From positions 1-41,682 of IMG/VR virus record IMGVR_UViG_3300028897_000222: DNA of 41,682 bases; one strand, 5' to 3'. The stretch comes from a virus. Each line of letters opens with the position of its first letter. Position 1 is the stretch's first letter. The notes under the pieces were generated by a model that saw only the letters and a program-made list of their open reading frames with translations, was not told where the DNA came from and made no database searches. This document shows, piece after piece, positions 1-8,562 of the stretch. The position numbers and the translations under genes were made by a program.

Positions 1-1548
1 CTAAAGTGGAACGTTGGTGACGGTCCAAAGTGGAAGGAAATTACCATACGAAACGGGAAGTTGGGTAAAGATTTCTTTGGGGTATGGTTACTGTACCACT
101 TATCTGACTTGTTTAATGCCATGCCATTACAACAGATAAATGCCATTATCCCAAAACCACTATTGGAAAAGCACAACAAGGTATTTGACCGCATTTTTAA
201 ACTGATTAACAACACCAATGATGCGATAGAAACGCATGAAAACCTCAAGGGCGTGGCAAAAGATTGGGACCGCATGCTGTACTGGAATGTGCAGGAAGAC
301 ATGCGGTACGGTTCGCTGTTTGAGCGTTTAAAACGAACATTGCCTGATGCGATATGCAAAAATGTTAAACTTGGGTTTGACCGTGAAAAGAGAAAGTGGG
401 TTAATTCTCCTCCCCCCATGGAAATAGATGAGTTGATTGAGTTTATAAAGGAAAACAAGATAGGGCGGATGGCATCCGTCAACCATTACTTTCTCGAAAA
501 ATATTGGGATCACTACTCTGTTCATATATTGCAGTTGTTCGATTGGATGGGGATTGACTATTACATTATGGAGAACGACCCACCTGACATGAAGCCATGG
601 GGATTTCCCCGCAGGATGTTTACGGGGCGGGGCCGAACATACTTGTCTAATCTGCACATTCTAACTAAAGATTGGGACGAAAGATATAACAACAACGGTA
701 TGCATTATATAGCCATTCCGCAGGATTACGGTAGTGTTTCCCGCCAACGGGAATTGCGAGACGATTACAAGGTAGTGGTGCTATCAAATAGTAGGTGGGA
801 TGGCGTGCAGGCAATGCTTAGGTCCATAGAAACCATCATGAGATACATGGCAAACCCGTTAACGGAGTTGACCACGTGGTACATGAGCATGAGGCGCATT
901 TTCCTAAATGCCGATGAATTAGAATATGATAGGCTGGCAAAGATTAGTCTGTTGCACAATCTTTTTTTCATGGCGGCACAATGGTGCAAGTTTGAAATAG
1001 TAAAAAACCTGAACACCGACCGAACAATAGAGGTTTATGGGGACGTGGGATGGAAAAACGTGTGTCCGCAATACTACATGGGGTCCCTGAACAATGCCCA
1101 GATAGAGGAATTATTTGCACAGGACAATATCCTCTACCTCATGCTCAACTTTTCATACTCATATCTGGATGCGAGCGGGCCCGTGTATGACATGATACGC
1201 CGAAATGTGCCCTGGATAAACGTGCCCCCCATGGCCAGAACAAAGATATTTGGTAAGCTGAAATTCATAGAATACACGAATTACGACGAGTTAAATGAAC
1301 TCGTGACAGACGTAAGATCAGCATACAGGAAAGCCCTGTCTGGCATAAGGGCATACGATTATGTATTGCAATGCAGCGCCGATGAGGTGGTGCGGGTTTT
1401 GGCAGGTGAGAATAATTACAAGAGTGAAGTGTTTAACAACCACTTACGGGAGCATGAGTGGGAAACCAACAAAAACATAGACGACTATATGAACGAGAGG
1501 GAACCGTTCTTGCGGGCGTGCTATGACATGTTTAAGGTGAAGGAATAA
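1..1548 (+). CDS. Glycosyltransferase-like protein (CgeB/GT-B type), 5' end cut by window
   Basis: The reading frame is open from base 1, so the N-terminus is missing here; an internal TTG at 61 is unlikely to be the real start. About 515 residues are visible. The C-terminal third (about residues 330-420) has the look of the second Rossmann domain of GT-B/CgeB-like glycosyltransferases: a VYGDVGW strand, a YMGSL turn, then a stretch with ILYLMLNFSYSYLDASGPVYD followed by an INVPP loop. The nucleotide sugar would bind there. Sugar donor and acceptor cannot be told. A copy of the dispersed 16-bp palindrome lies in frame at 738-753. The gene ends in a TAATG overlap with the HNH gene. The 8 codons at 41659-41682 would supply a plausible missing first beta strand if the sequence is circular. 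Fold call is moderately sure, enzymatic role inferred. Confidence 0.6.
   Translation, partial: LKWNVGDGPKWKEITIRNGKLGKDFFGVWLLYHLSDLFNAMPLQQINAIIPKPLLEKHNKVFDRIFKLINNTNDAIETHENLKGVAKDWDRMLYWNVQEDMRYGSLFERLKRTLPDAICKNVKLGFDREKRKWVNSPPPMEIDELIEFIKENKIGRMASVNHYFLEKYWDHYSVHILQLFDWMGIDYYIMENDPPDMKPWGFPRRMFTGRGRTYLSNLHILTKDWDERYNNNGMHYIAIPQDYGSVSRQRELRDDYKVVVLSNSRWDGVQAMLRSIETIMRYMANPLTELTTWYMSMRRIFLNADELEYDRLAKISLLHNLFFMAAQWCKFEIVKNLNTDRTIEVYGDVGWKNVCPQYYMGSLNNAQIEELFAQDNILYLMLNFSYSYLDASGPVYDMIRRNVPWINVPPMARTKIFGKLKFIEYTNYDELNELVTDVRSAYRKALSGIRAYDYVLQCSADEVVRVLAGENNYKSEVFNNHLREHEWETNKNIDDYMNEREPFLRACYDMFKVKE
738..753. repeat. Dispersed palindrome, copy 1 (GCCAAC centre)
   Basis: TTCCCGCCAACGGGAA. 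The 6-bp arms TTCCCG/CGGGAA are perfect around a 4-base centre. It lies inside the glycosyltransferase-like gene and is translated as part of SRQRE. Confidence 0.9.
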
Positions 1549-2446
1549 TGCCACGCGGTATATTAAATAAACCAATTTGGATACCCTGCAAAAGGTGTGG
1601 GGAACCAATACTAAAAACATTTCATACTAAAAAATTTTGTGATTCATGTAGAAAAGAGCATAACAAAGAATATCATAGATTATGGGCAAAAAATTACAGA
1701 GAAAATAACAGAGATAAGGTAAAAGCAAATGCTAGAAAATGGAGAGAAAACAATAGAGACGCAATAAACATAAAAGCGAAAGAATATAGGGCAACCCACA
1801 AGGACGAAATAAACGAACGAAGACGAAATAATTATAAAAAAAATAGCGAGAAACATAAACAATATCAAAAGCAATGGCGTGATGATAACAGATATTGGTT
1901 TTTGAATTGGCGTAAAACAAAATATGAGGCTGAACCAGAACGACACAGAAAATATGCTATAGATTATTATCATAGAAATCCGGAAATATGTTTAGATAGA
2001 GCACATAAATGGCAAAATGAACACCCCGAACAGGTATTAGAATATAAGAGAAAGGAATATCACAAGAACAAACACAAACATCAGCAATACAAAAGGGCAA
2101 ATAGAGATAAAATTAGACGACAAAGGAAATTGTGGGTAGAAAAAAATAGAGAACATATGTACGAACAAAAGTAGCAAATAGGCGTGCTATGAAACATAAT
2201 GCAGAAGGTTCACATACGGCAGATGAATTTATTTCTTTATGCAAAGAGCATGACTGGAAGTGTGCTTATTGCGGAAAAAAGTTGAATAGCAAGACAATCA
2301 CAAGGGATCATATTGTGCCATTAACTAAGGGTGGAAATGATTATATAGAGAATATCGCACCAGCCTGCTTACATTGTAATGTATCCAAAAGCAATAAGAT
2401 AATTGAAGAATTTATGGAGAAAAAATTATGCGTAGTGGAGAGTTAA
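1548..2446 (+). pseudogene. HNH homing-endonuclease-like gene split by a one-base frameshift
   Basis: Two adjacent frames together make one HNH protein. The first (1548-2174) has a CxxC...CxxC zinc motif at residues 14-34, then a long Lys/Asn/Arg/Tyr-rich repeat region typical of the N-terminal part of phage HNH proteins. It stops at TAG 2172. The second frame, read from about 2168, continues with KVANRRAMKHNAEGSHTADE, then CAYCGKKL, DHIVPL, and CLHCNVSKSNK, a complete HNH domain with DH, N and the two CxxC pairs. Adding one A to the A4 run at 2167-2170 would restore a single frame of about 299 codons. No canonical slippery heptamer is present, so mutation or a sequencing indel is more likely than programmed shifting. 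An internal ATG at 2189 could still give the HNH domain alone (85 aa). The gene is inserted between a glycosyltransferase-like gene and head-tail genes, typical for a free-standing homing endonuclease. Confidence 0.8.
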
Positions 2447-2772
2447 GGCATAGAATCATCATTGAGAAAAAGACTGTTTCGGTTAGCACACAATATGGGG
2501 AAAGAACTGTTTCATGGTCTAGTAACATTGGAGCATATTGCGCAATATATCCCATGAGAGGTAACCTCTATTTTGCCAGTCAACAAACACAGGCAGGCGC
2601 TACGCATAGAATACGCATGCGTTATGCCACGCTTGCGGCAAGTACGGAAATAGCGCCAGGTTACTGTAGAGTAAAATATGGAGATCGTTACTTTACGATT
2701 CACAATGTGGTAAATGTAGATGAGAGAAATATAATGCTCGAACTCTATTGTTCGGAAGAGGTGGGCGGATAA
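2428..2772 (+). CDS. Head closure / head-tail joining protein (SPP1 gp16-like)
   Basis: At 114 residues this is the usual size of the family (Phage_H_T_join). It opens with LRHRIIIEKK, has a conserved Trp near residue 30, an AxxxHRIRMRY strand, and a C-terminal region matching the usual YF-I-NV-D-R-LEL-C-E pattern. Such proteins form a ring between connector and tail terminator. It overlaps the HNH gene by 19 bases and is followed, with TAATG coupling, by a gp10-like gene, which supports the call. The portal and connector genes expected just upstream are absent from the window. Confidence 0.72.
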   Translation: MRSGELRHRIIIEKKTVSVSTQYGERTVSWSSNIGAYCAIYPMRGNLYFASQQTQAGATHRIRMRYATLAASTEIAPGYCRVKYGDRYFTIHNVVNVDERNIMLELYCSEEVGG

Positions 2773-3299
2773 TGGCAAATATGGCTGAAATAACGGGAAC
2801 CAAGGCTCTCCATAAAGCTTTTATGGAAGTAGCAGAAATAGGCGCGACTCCATCGGTTGCCAAAACATTCAACCAAGCAACAAAATATGTAAGAAATGTT
2901 ATCAAAGGGGAAGCCCCAAAAGGACCAACTGGCAACTTAAAACGTTCAATTCAAAGTGACACAAGAAAGCGATTTTGGAGTAGTAAAATAGAACCTGCTG
3001 GTGCTGTGTATGTAGTGGGTAGGATAGCTCCTCATTTTCATTTAGTTCATTGGGGTACGGCAGGACGGCGAGTGAAAACTGCACGTAAAGTTAAAAAAGG
3101 CGAACGATTCGTTACTGCAACTGGAGAATATTGGACTGCTTTCTTTGATGGACGCTTTCACAGGTTAAAATCAATAGCACCAATGCCAGCGAATCCGTTT
3201 TTCACGCGAGGGGTTGATAAATCACGTAATAGAGCTACCCAAATGATAATGAGTGGAACACAAAAAGCTATAAGGGAAGCATGGCGGCAACAACGGTAA
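2772..3299 (+). CDS. HK97 gp10-like neck / tail-completion protein
   Basis: ATG 2772 overlaps the upstream stop (TAATG), which decides the start; 175 residues. It has the layout of the HK97-gp10 family: an N-terminal helical region with a conserved VRNVIKGEAPKGPTGNLKRS turn, then a VGRIAPHFHLVHWGTAGRR segment typical of the family, and a C-terminal helix after PANPFF. These proteins act at the neck between head and tail. Position between head closure and DUF3168-like genes fits. Confidence 0.75.
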   Translation: MANMAEITGTKALHKAFMEVAEIGATPSVAKTFNQATKYVRNVIKGEAPKGPTGNLKRSIQSDTRKRFWSSKIEPAGAVYVVGRIAPHFHLVHWGTAGRRVKTARKVKKGERFVTATGEYWTAFFDGRFHRLKSIAPMPANPFFTRGVDKSRNRATQMIMSGTQKAIREAWRQQR

Positions 3300-3335
3300 T
3301 TGGCAAGCATTTTGCACTATTTGAAATAAGATAAT

Positions 3336-3737
3336 ATGGGTGACGCAGGAGTAGCAATATACGGTAGATTACGTAACACAACGGGAATAACTGGCATTGT
3401 GAATACGAGAATTTATCCCGTTGTTTTACCACAATCTGGGGATTTGCCTGCCATAACGTTCAACAAGGCATCTGATGTTGGAATTCATGCATCTGGTCAG
3501 GATCCCAATATACATAGTCCAAGATGGCAAGTTCATGGTTGGTCTACGAGTTACACACAGGTTCGCAATTTAGCGGACCAAATAAAAGAATGTTTACGTG
3601 ACTATTCTGGCAGTACATGGGTAGCAGTCCAAAGATTTTTCTTTGATGGGGAAATTGATTTAACCGAAGTAGATCCCCTGGATCAATCCGTTATTTATCA
3701 TACTGTGGCAGATTTCATATGCTGGTATAGCAGTTAG
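3336..3737 (+). CDS. Tail completion / tail terminator protein (DUF3168-like)
   Basis: 133 residues. The N-terminal YGRLRNTTGITGIVNTRIYP and LPAITFNKAS segments followed by a WQVHGWSTSYTQVRNLADQI helix are characteristic of the DUF3168 tail-terminator family, which caps the tail tube at the head end. It sits between gp10-like and tail-tube genes as in most siphoviruses. A terminator follows it, so distal genes may be transcribed at a different level. Confidence 0.72.
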   Translation: MGDAGVAIYGRLRNTTGITGIVNTRIYPVVLPQSGDLPAITFNKASDVGIHASGQDPNIHSPRWQVHGWSTSYTQVRNLADQIKECLRDYSGSTWVAVQRFFFDGEIDLTEVDPLDQSVIYHTVADFICWYSS

Positions 3738-3765
3738 AAAAAATATAAATAGAAAATAATAATAA

Positions 3766-3800
3766 GGATCGTGCGGGCGAATCTGTACGGTCCTTTTTTT
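3766..3800 (+). terminator. Rho-independent terminator between tail completion and tail tube genes
   Basis: A 9-bp stem (3766-3774 with 3785-3793, including two G-U pairs) with a 10-base loop is followed directly by seven Ts. It lies inside the late structural operon, 13 bases before the next start codon, so it probably attenuates rather than fully stops transcription, or a new promoter or antitermination is used. Confidence 0.75.
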
Positions 3801-3813
3801 ATGGAGCAGGAAT

Positions 3814-4641
3814 ATGGCAGAGAAAGTATGGAAAAACTGCGGAATCTTTTTTGATGGCTGGAACTTCACTGGAGATTCCAACACACTTACATTGAATCAC
3901 ACGCAAGAAGTGGTTGACGCAACCCCGTTTGGTTCCTCGTGGCGCAAAAGAAAGGGTGGCCTTATAACGGCGGATATTAGCGTGGGTGGATTCTGGAACG
4001 CCAAGGGTGAGGTGTCCACTGGTTTGGGCGGGGCGCAGACCGTCCCAACGTCGGGAGCTGTAGATGCCCCTATATTCAGTCGCATAGGTGGCACAACGGG
4101 ATCGGTTTCTATTTTGCCAGAGGGAACCAATTTCGGGCGGCGGGCATACTTAACACAGGCGGTTGCCGGGGAATACAACATTTCAGGCACAATCGGGGAC
4201 ATGCTCGGGTTCACGCTCAACCTGTACTCTAATTACGGCAAGGTAATTCGTGGCAAGGTTTTGAGAGAGGGCATTGCAAGCACGGGGATAAATAGCAATT
4301 CGGGCAACACTACTTCATGTAATGTATGCGGGCAGAACACCACCACTGTAAAATTCTATGCCGCAATTCACGCCCTGTACACCACGGCAACCAATAAGGA
4401 CATGAGCGTGTGCATTATGGGTTCGAGTGAATCGGACTTCGGCACCGAAACAACTATGCTTCACTGGGCGTGTGCGAACTGGGATAGCAGCATGGGAGGC
4501 AAGAGTAAGTGGGGTTCCACGAAAATGCCGTCAACGAAACTTAGATTTTTCAGACTACATTTTGGATCCAGCGCTGGCACGACTGACCCGAAATGGAACA
4601 TAGTAGCCACGGCTGGAATAGATTCAACCGCATCAACTTAA
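3814..4641 (+). CDS. Tail tube-type protein 1 (likely major tail protein)
   Basis: 275 residues, ATG preceded by a GGAGCAGGA ribosome site. The N-terminal pattern (DGWNF...LTLNHTQEVVDATPFGSSWR...GGLITADISVGGFW) matches tail-tube folds, where a strand, a D-T-G turn and a G-L strand repeat. The rest is rich in Gly, Ser, Thr and aromatic residues, including a late CNVCG pair. It resembles the next gene in this N-terminal pattern, so the phage has two tube-fold proteins. Which one forms the tube shaft is uncertain; this longer one may carry an extra surface domain. Confidence 0.6.
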   Translation: MAEKVWKNCGIFFDGWNFTGDSNTLTLNHTQEVVDATPFGSSWRKRKGGLITADISVGGFWNAKGEVSTGLGGAQTVPTSGAVDAPIFSRIGGTTGSVSILPEGTNFGRRAYLTQAVAGEYNISGTIGDMLGFTLNLYSNYGKVIRGKVLREGIASTGINSNSGNTTSCNVCGQNTTTVKFYAAIHALYTTATNKDMSVCIMGSSESDFGTETTMLHWACANWDSSMGGKSKWGSTKMPSTKLRFFRLHFGSSAGTTDPKWNIVATAGIDSTAST

Positions 4642-4665
4642 TAACTAACTGGAGGAATTAAAACA

Positions 4666-5094
4666 ATGGCAGAACTTGTATTTAAGGCGCCTTTTATGAG
4701 ATTTGGCAACCCTGCTTCACCGACCACAACATTATGGTCATACGTGAGAGCGGTAACATTGAATTACAGTGCAGACATTCTAGATAAAACGGCATCCGGT
4801 GACGACTTTCGTTGTCGCATTGCTGGTTTAAAGCAGTGGAGTGTGACTGTTGAGTTCAACGATGACTACGCAGATGGCATGATTGATGACTACTTTTTCA
4901 CCAAGATAGGAAAAAGTTCAACGGATTGCTGGATAGCTTTCCGCCCAAGCACATCGGCGGTAGCCAACACTAACCCGGAATACAAGGGACTTACATACCT
5001 AGAAAGTTTCCCGACGGGTGGCACGGTTGGAGACTTGGCAACCAAGACATTGACATTCATTGGGGATTCAACATTAGCTAGGGTTGAAACGTAA
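4666..5094 (+). CDS. Tail tube-type protein 2
   Basis: 142 residues behind a strong GGAGG site. It has VTLNYSADILDKTASGDDFR, then GLKQWSVTVEFNDDY and a C-terminal GDLATKTLTF strand, a layout found in siphovirus major tail proteins. Its LN-x6-D-x-T-x2-G-x3-R-x4-GL arrangement parallels that of the preceding gene. It is the compact version and a good candidate for the tube subunit itself. It lies directly before the chaperone pair, the usual place for the major tail protein. Confidence 0.6.
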   Translation: MAELVFKAPFMRFGNPASPTTTLWSYVRAVTLNYSADILDKTASGDDFRCRIAGLKQWSVTVEFNDDYADGMIDDYFFTKIGKSSTDCWIAFRPSTSAVANTNPEYKGLTYLESFPTGGTVGDLATKTLTFIGDSTLARVET

Positions 5095-5119
5095 CAAAAC
5101 CTAGTGAAAGGAGTTTGAT

Positions 5120-5470
5120 ATGAATATCAAGGAAACTATCAAGGCGGCTAAAGACATCCATGACAAGCATGTAGAAATGCCCGAGTGGGGTGTAACCATA
5201 GAGGTACGCACCATGACTGCACGGGAAAGGGCAAACCTGTTTACATCCTGCATGGACAAGAAGGGAAACGTTATCCACGACAAGTTTCAGGCGGGAGTGA
5301 TTATCGCCTGTTGTTTTGACCCGGAAAGCGGAGAAAAACTTTTTGCGCCCGCAGACGAGTCGTTAATCATGGAGAAGTCAGCGGGGGCAGTGGAACGATT
5401 GGCTAATGCTGCCATGGAGATAAGCGGTCTCAGTCCAGACGCAATGAAAGAGGCCGAAAAAAATGTCTAA
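5120..5470 (+). CDS. Tail assembly chaperone G (upstream frame)
   Basis: 116 residues, AAAGGAG site 9 bases upstream. It contains the VRTMTARERANLF helix and a C-terminal LANAAMEISGLSPDAMKEAE segment typical of short tail assembly chaperones (lambda gpG analogues), which bind the tape measure during tail assembly. The last codons carry an A7 slippery run at 5457-5463; a fraction of ribosomes is expected to shift into the -1 frame and extend the protein. The position between major tail protein and tape measure is diagnostic. Confidence 0.8.
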   Translation: MNIKETIKAAKDIHDKHVEMPEWGVTIEVRTMTARERANLFTSCMDKKGNVIHDKFQAGVIIACCFDPESGEKLFAPADESLIMEKSAGAVERLANAAMEISGLSPDAMKEAEKNV

Positions 5471-5532
5471 ACCCGAGCACTGGCGATCCTACGCATAAAT
5501 ATTTTCTTCACTCACTCGCTGAGACGCTCGGG
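5458..5532 (+). promoter_or_regulatory. Programmed -1 frameshift signal: slippery A AAA AAT plus downstream stem
   Basis: The heptamer A AAA AAT (5458-5464) fits X XXY YYZ in the frame of the upstream gene. Seven bases later CCCGAGC (5472-5478) can pair perfectly with GCTCGGG (5526-5532), a 7-bp stem at the spacing typical of frameshift-stimulating structures. The long 47-base loop leaves room for a pseudoknot. The -1 frame is then open to 5673 and encodes chaperone-like sequence. Confidence 0.8.
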
Positions 5533-5673
5533 AAAACTTTAAACGAATTACTTGATAGTCTTGACAGCCAAGAGATAACCGATTGGATGGCATACTTCAA
5601 GGTAAAGAGATTTTTAGAAAAGCGTGCGGAACAACTAGCACAAGCAAGAATGAAACGCGGAAGACGATTATAA
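5464..5673 (+). CDS. Tail assembly chaperone T extension (expressed as G-T fusion by -1 frameshift)
   Basis: This 69-residue frame has no start codon near its 5' end; the only ATG in its first two thirds is internal. It begins exactly at the slippery site of the G gene. Its sequence (THKYFLHSLAETLGKTLNEL, then DWMAYFKVKRF and a basic C-terminus) matches the second halves of siphovirus tail chaperones, which have a LAE-LGKT-EL and EWMAYF pattern. The fusion would be about 184 residues. It ends at TAA 5671-5673, abutting the tape-measure ATG at 5674, as gpGT does in lambda. Confidence 0.8.
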   Translation, partial: CLNPSTGDPTHKYFLHSLAETLGKTLNELLDSLDSQEITDWMAYFKVKRFLEKRAEQLAQARMKRGRRL

Positions 5674-8562
5674 ATGCCCAGTAACCAACAAACTCTCTTT
5701 GTCCGTCTCGCATTACAAAGCAGGGAATTTACTTCTGGTATGCGTAGTTCTGCCAAAAGAATTAATGCATTGAGTGGCAATGTGGGTGACCTTAGTAAGC
5801 GCATGATAAACTTAAAGAATGTTGCAGTTGCCGCTTTTGCTGGGTGGGGTGTGTCTAAAGTTGCTGATAGTTTCCTTGAGGCAGCGAAAGAAGCAGAGGG
5901 TTTCCGTGTTCGGTTGAATACCCTTCTTGGGAGCGTCCAAGAAGGTGGACGCATGTTCCAAGAGATGTCTGAATTTGCCAGTCAAGTGCCATACCAGTAT
6001 CGAGAAATCATGCAAGCAGCGACTTCACTTTCTGGTGTTATGCGGGGAGGCGTGGATGAAGTAAAACGCTGGATGCCCATGATAACCGACCTTGCCGCTG
6101 TTACGGGGTTAACATTACAGGAAACTACAGGACAAATTATACGCATGTATTCTGCGGGGGCGGCAGCAGCAGATATGTTTCGCGAACGTGGCGTACTTGC
6201 AATGATGGGTTTTCAGGCGGGTGTAAGTTATTCTGCCGAAGAAACCAGAAAAATGATGTTTCAAGCATGGGAGGCGGCAGATAGTCAATTCAGGGGCGTT
6301 ACCAATGAACTCGCTAAAACATGGTCTGGAACAATGTCCATGTTTCAGGATTTGTGGTTTCAATTTCGTAACATGGTTATGGATAGCGGTCCATTCCTTG
6401 TAATGAAGGAACAGGCACAAGCATTACTTGCATATATAAATAAACTCAAAAGTGAAGGCAAACTAGAAGAATGGGCTGTTGCCATTGCTAAAGCATTTAT
6501 AAATTCCATGAGAACAGTTGTTGGCGCTATTCAATTGGTGCATGAAGCATACAAAGCATTACAATGGGGTTTCGCTCAACTCATTGCATGGTTAATAGAC
6601 AAAGCGGCTGATTTTTATCAAATTCTTTATGACATAAGTCACAAGATTAGCGTAGAACTTTCACGCCCATATGCACAAATAACACATGAATTGCGTCGTC
6701 AAGAACAAATATGGAAAGAAGTTGCTAGAGGAACTGCCGAAGATTTTGATGCCTTAAATAAGAAGTTTGATAAATTAATTGCAGGACTTGACAAGGCAAC
6801 GACTAGTTTCAAAACCATGGGGACTGAAGGTGAGAAAGCCATCAAAAAGATTAGACGTGAAACTGAAAACCTCACCAAAAGTAAAGCATGGAAAGAGATG
6901 GCCTCTAATGCAAAGAAAATGCATGAGGCAAACCTTAAAGCTCTTGAGGTTGCAAAAGAAAAGGAAGTTTTAATTGAAATAGAGACCCTTGAGAAAAAGA
7001 AAAAAGAAAACGAAAAAACTTTAAAAAAGCAAGAAGAGGATTACAAGCGCTTCCTCGAAAACATCCACGACCAAACTGCAGACGTATTCTATGACATTTT
7101 TTCGGGTCAACTTAATTCCTTCGGTGATTTTCTCTCCCGCATGAAAGACTATTTTCTCCGTTTTCTTGCCGAACTTGCCGCTGCAGCGATAGCAAAACCC
7201 ATAGTAGTGCCCATTGTTGGCAGTCTTTTGGGTGGTCTTGGTTTTGGTGGGTTGGGTGGCACTGCCATGGCCGCTGCAGGATTGGGTGGGACAGGTGGAG
7301 CTTTAGGTGGTATTGGGGGATTGGGCAGTTTAGGTGGTCTCATTCCAGGTGTTAGCGGTTTTCTTTCAACCCCCATGTGGACATCGGCAACGGCAACGGG
7401 ATATATGGCACCCGGAACATCTGCTGCAATGTATGGCATGGCTCCTACCTGGGGAGCGGCACTTGGTGCTGCTGGTCTTGCCGGGTTAGGTTATTCAACG
7501 CTCGGGCCCATGTTTGGGTTGCCACAAGGTAAGTATAGCGGGTTGACTGCAGGGTTAGGCGGTGGCCTCGGTTATGTTGGGGGGAGTGCAGCAGGTGCAG
7601 CATTAGGTGGTACTTTGGGTTCGGCAGTTCCAATAGTTGGAACAATAATAGGTGCGCTTCTCGGTGGGGTCTTAGGTAGTCTCGGTGGTGCAGAGTATCC
7701 CCCGATGACTTACACCATGGAGGATATCAACAACTACCTACGTAGTGGACGTGCTGGTGGTATGGTTACGGGCCCTGGAGCCCCATGGAACGAAACTGGC
7801 GTATGGTATCACCCTGTTGTGCAGGCATATATAGATACACGCAATGCCGTAGTGACCGAATTTAAAACGCAGATGGACACCTTCACGCAGTCTCTTGCCC
7901 CGGAGATAGCGGACATATTTGGTGAGTCTTTCAGGAATATAGATTTTTCATATGCACTTTCGGGACGCAAGTCGGCACAAAACTTACAATCTGACGTTGA
8001 AGCATTTGCAACAAATTACGTTGATTACCTAAATAACCAAGTTGCAAATGCGATGCAACAGGCAACCGTTGCGTCTCAAACCATTGAACAAATAAGGACA
8101 TCGGCGGCAGGTTATGCGGCTTCGTGGACACAGTTTGAAATGGCCATGATGACGGGGCAACTTGCTCCCGTACAGAGTGCTGGCACATTTGGTCGATATT
8201 ATTCGGAGCTTCTAGCTGGGGCACGAGCAGGAGGTCCGGCAGAATATCAGGCATTATTACAGTATGCTAGTGGAACATACTTGCCATTTATGAAGGCATA
8301 CGGACCCTCAGATTATGCCACAACATTTGGTGGCGTTATGGGTACGCTGGGTGGTATGGCAACAACGAAAGAAAGCGAATACGAGACAATGAAGCAGGCC
8401 GTCATAGACGGAATCATTGCAGGTTTAAGCGGGGCAACGGTTGAAATAGACGGAGAGGTTGTTGGACAAGTTGTTGTCAATCAGGTGGCAAGTGGGAACG
8501 TGACGAACGAAACAGGGATGTCGATATACAATCAAATTTTTAGCGGTGATTGGGGTGTCTAA
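5674..8562 (+). CDS. Tape measure protein
   Basis: 962 residues. The N-terminal quarter matches the tape-measure N-terminal domain (RLNTLLGSVQEGGRMFQEM, then FASQVPYQYREIMQAAT and LAAVTGLTLQETTGQIIRMY). A Lys/Glu-rich coiled coil follows at about 430-470, then a long Gly/Ala-rich hydrophobic region at about 490-680 likely to cross or insert in the host membrane during injection. By the usual rule of about 0.15 nm per residue the tail would be near 140 nm. It directly follows the chaperone extension and ends in a TAATG overlap with a distal tail gene. Confidence 0.93.
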   Translation: MPSNQQTLFVRLALQSREFTSGMRSSAKRINALSGNVGDLSKRMINLKNVAVAAFAGWGVSKVADSFLEAAKEAEGFRVRLNTLLGSVQEGGRMFQEMSEFASQVPYQYREIMQAATSLSGVMRGGVDEVKRWMPMITDLAAVTGLTLQETTGQIIRMYSAGAAAADMFRERGVLAMMGFQAGVSYSAEETRKMMFQAWEAADSQFRGVTNELAKTWSGTMSMFQDLWFQFRNMVMDSGPFLVMKEQAQALLAYINKLKSEGKLEEWAVAIAKAFINSMRTVVGAIQLVHEAYKALQWGFAQLIAWLIDKAADFYQILYDISHKISVELSRPYAQITHELRRQEQIWKEVARGTAEDFDALNKKFDKLIAGLDKATTSFKTMGTEGEKAIKKIRRETENLTKSKAWKEMASNAKKMHEANLKALEVAKEKEVLIEIETLEKKKKENEKTLKKQEEDYKRFLENIHDQTADVFYDIFSGQLNSFGDFLSRMKDYFLRFLAELAAAAIAKPIVVPIVGSLLGGLGFGGLGGTAMAAAGLGGTGGALGGIGGLGSLGGLIPGVSGFLSTPMWTSATATGYMAPGTSAAMYGMAPTWGAALGAAGLAGLGYSTLGPMFGLPQGKYSGLTAGLGGGLGYVGGSAAGAALGGTLGSAVPIVGTIIGALLGGVLGSLGGAEYPPMTYTMEDINNYLRSGRAGGMVTGPGAPWNETGVWYHPVVQAYIDTRNAVVTEFKTQMDTFTQSLAPEIADIFGESFRNIDFSYALSGRKSAQNLQSDVEAFATNYVDYLNNQVANAMQQATVASQTIEQIRTSAAGYAASWTQFEMAMMTGQLAPVQSAGTFGRYYSELLAGARAGGPAEYQALLQYASGTYLPFMKAYGPSDYATTFGGVMGTLGGMATTKESEYETMKQAVIDGIIAGLSGATVEIDGEVVGQVVVNQVASGNVTNETGMSIYNQIFSGDWGV

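Noticed and set aside
2160-2180. Programmed frameshift in the HNH gene
   Set aside because: The ACAAAAG sequence is not a slippery heptamer of the X XXY YYZ type and no downstream stem is evident.
7149-7439. Minus-strand Pro-rich ORF inside the tape measure gene
   Set aside because: It is the antisense shadow of the Gly/Ala-rich membrane region.
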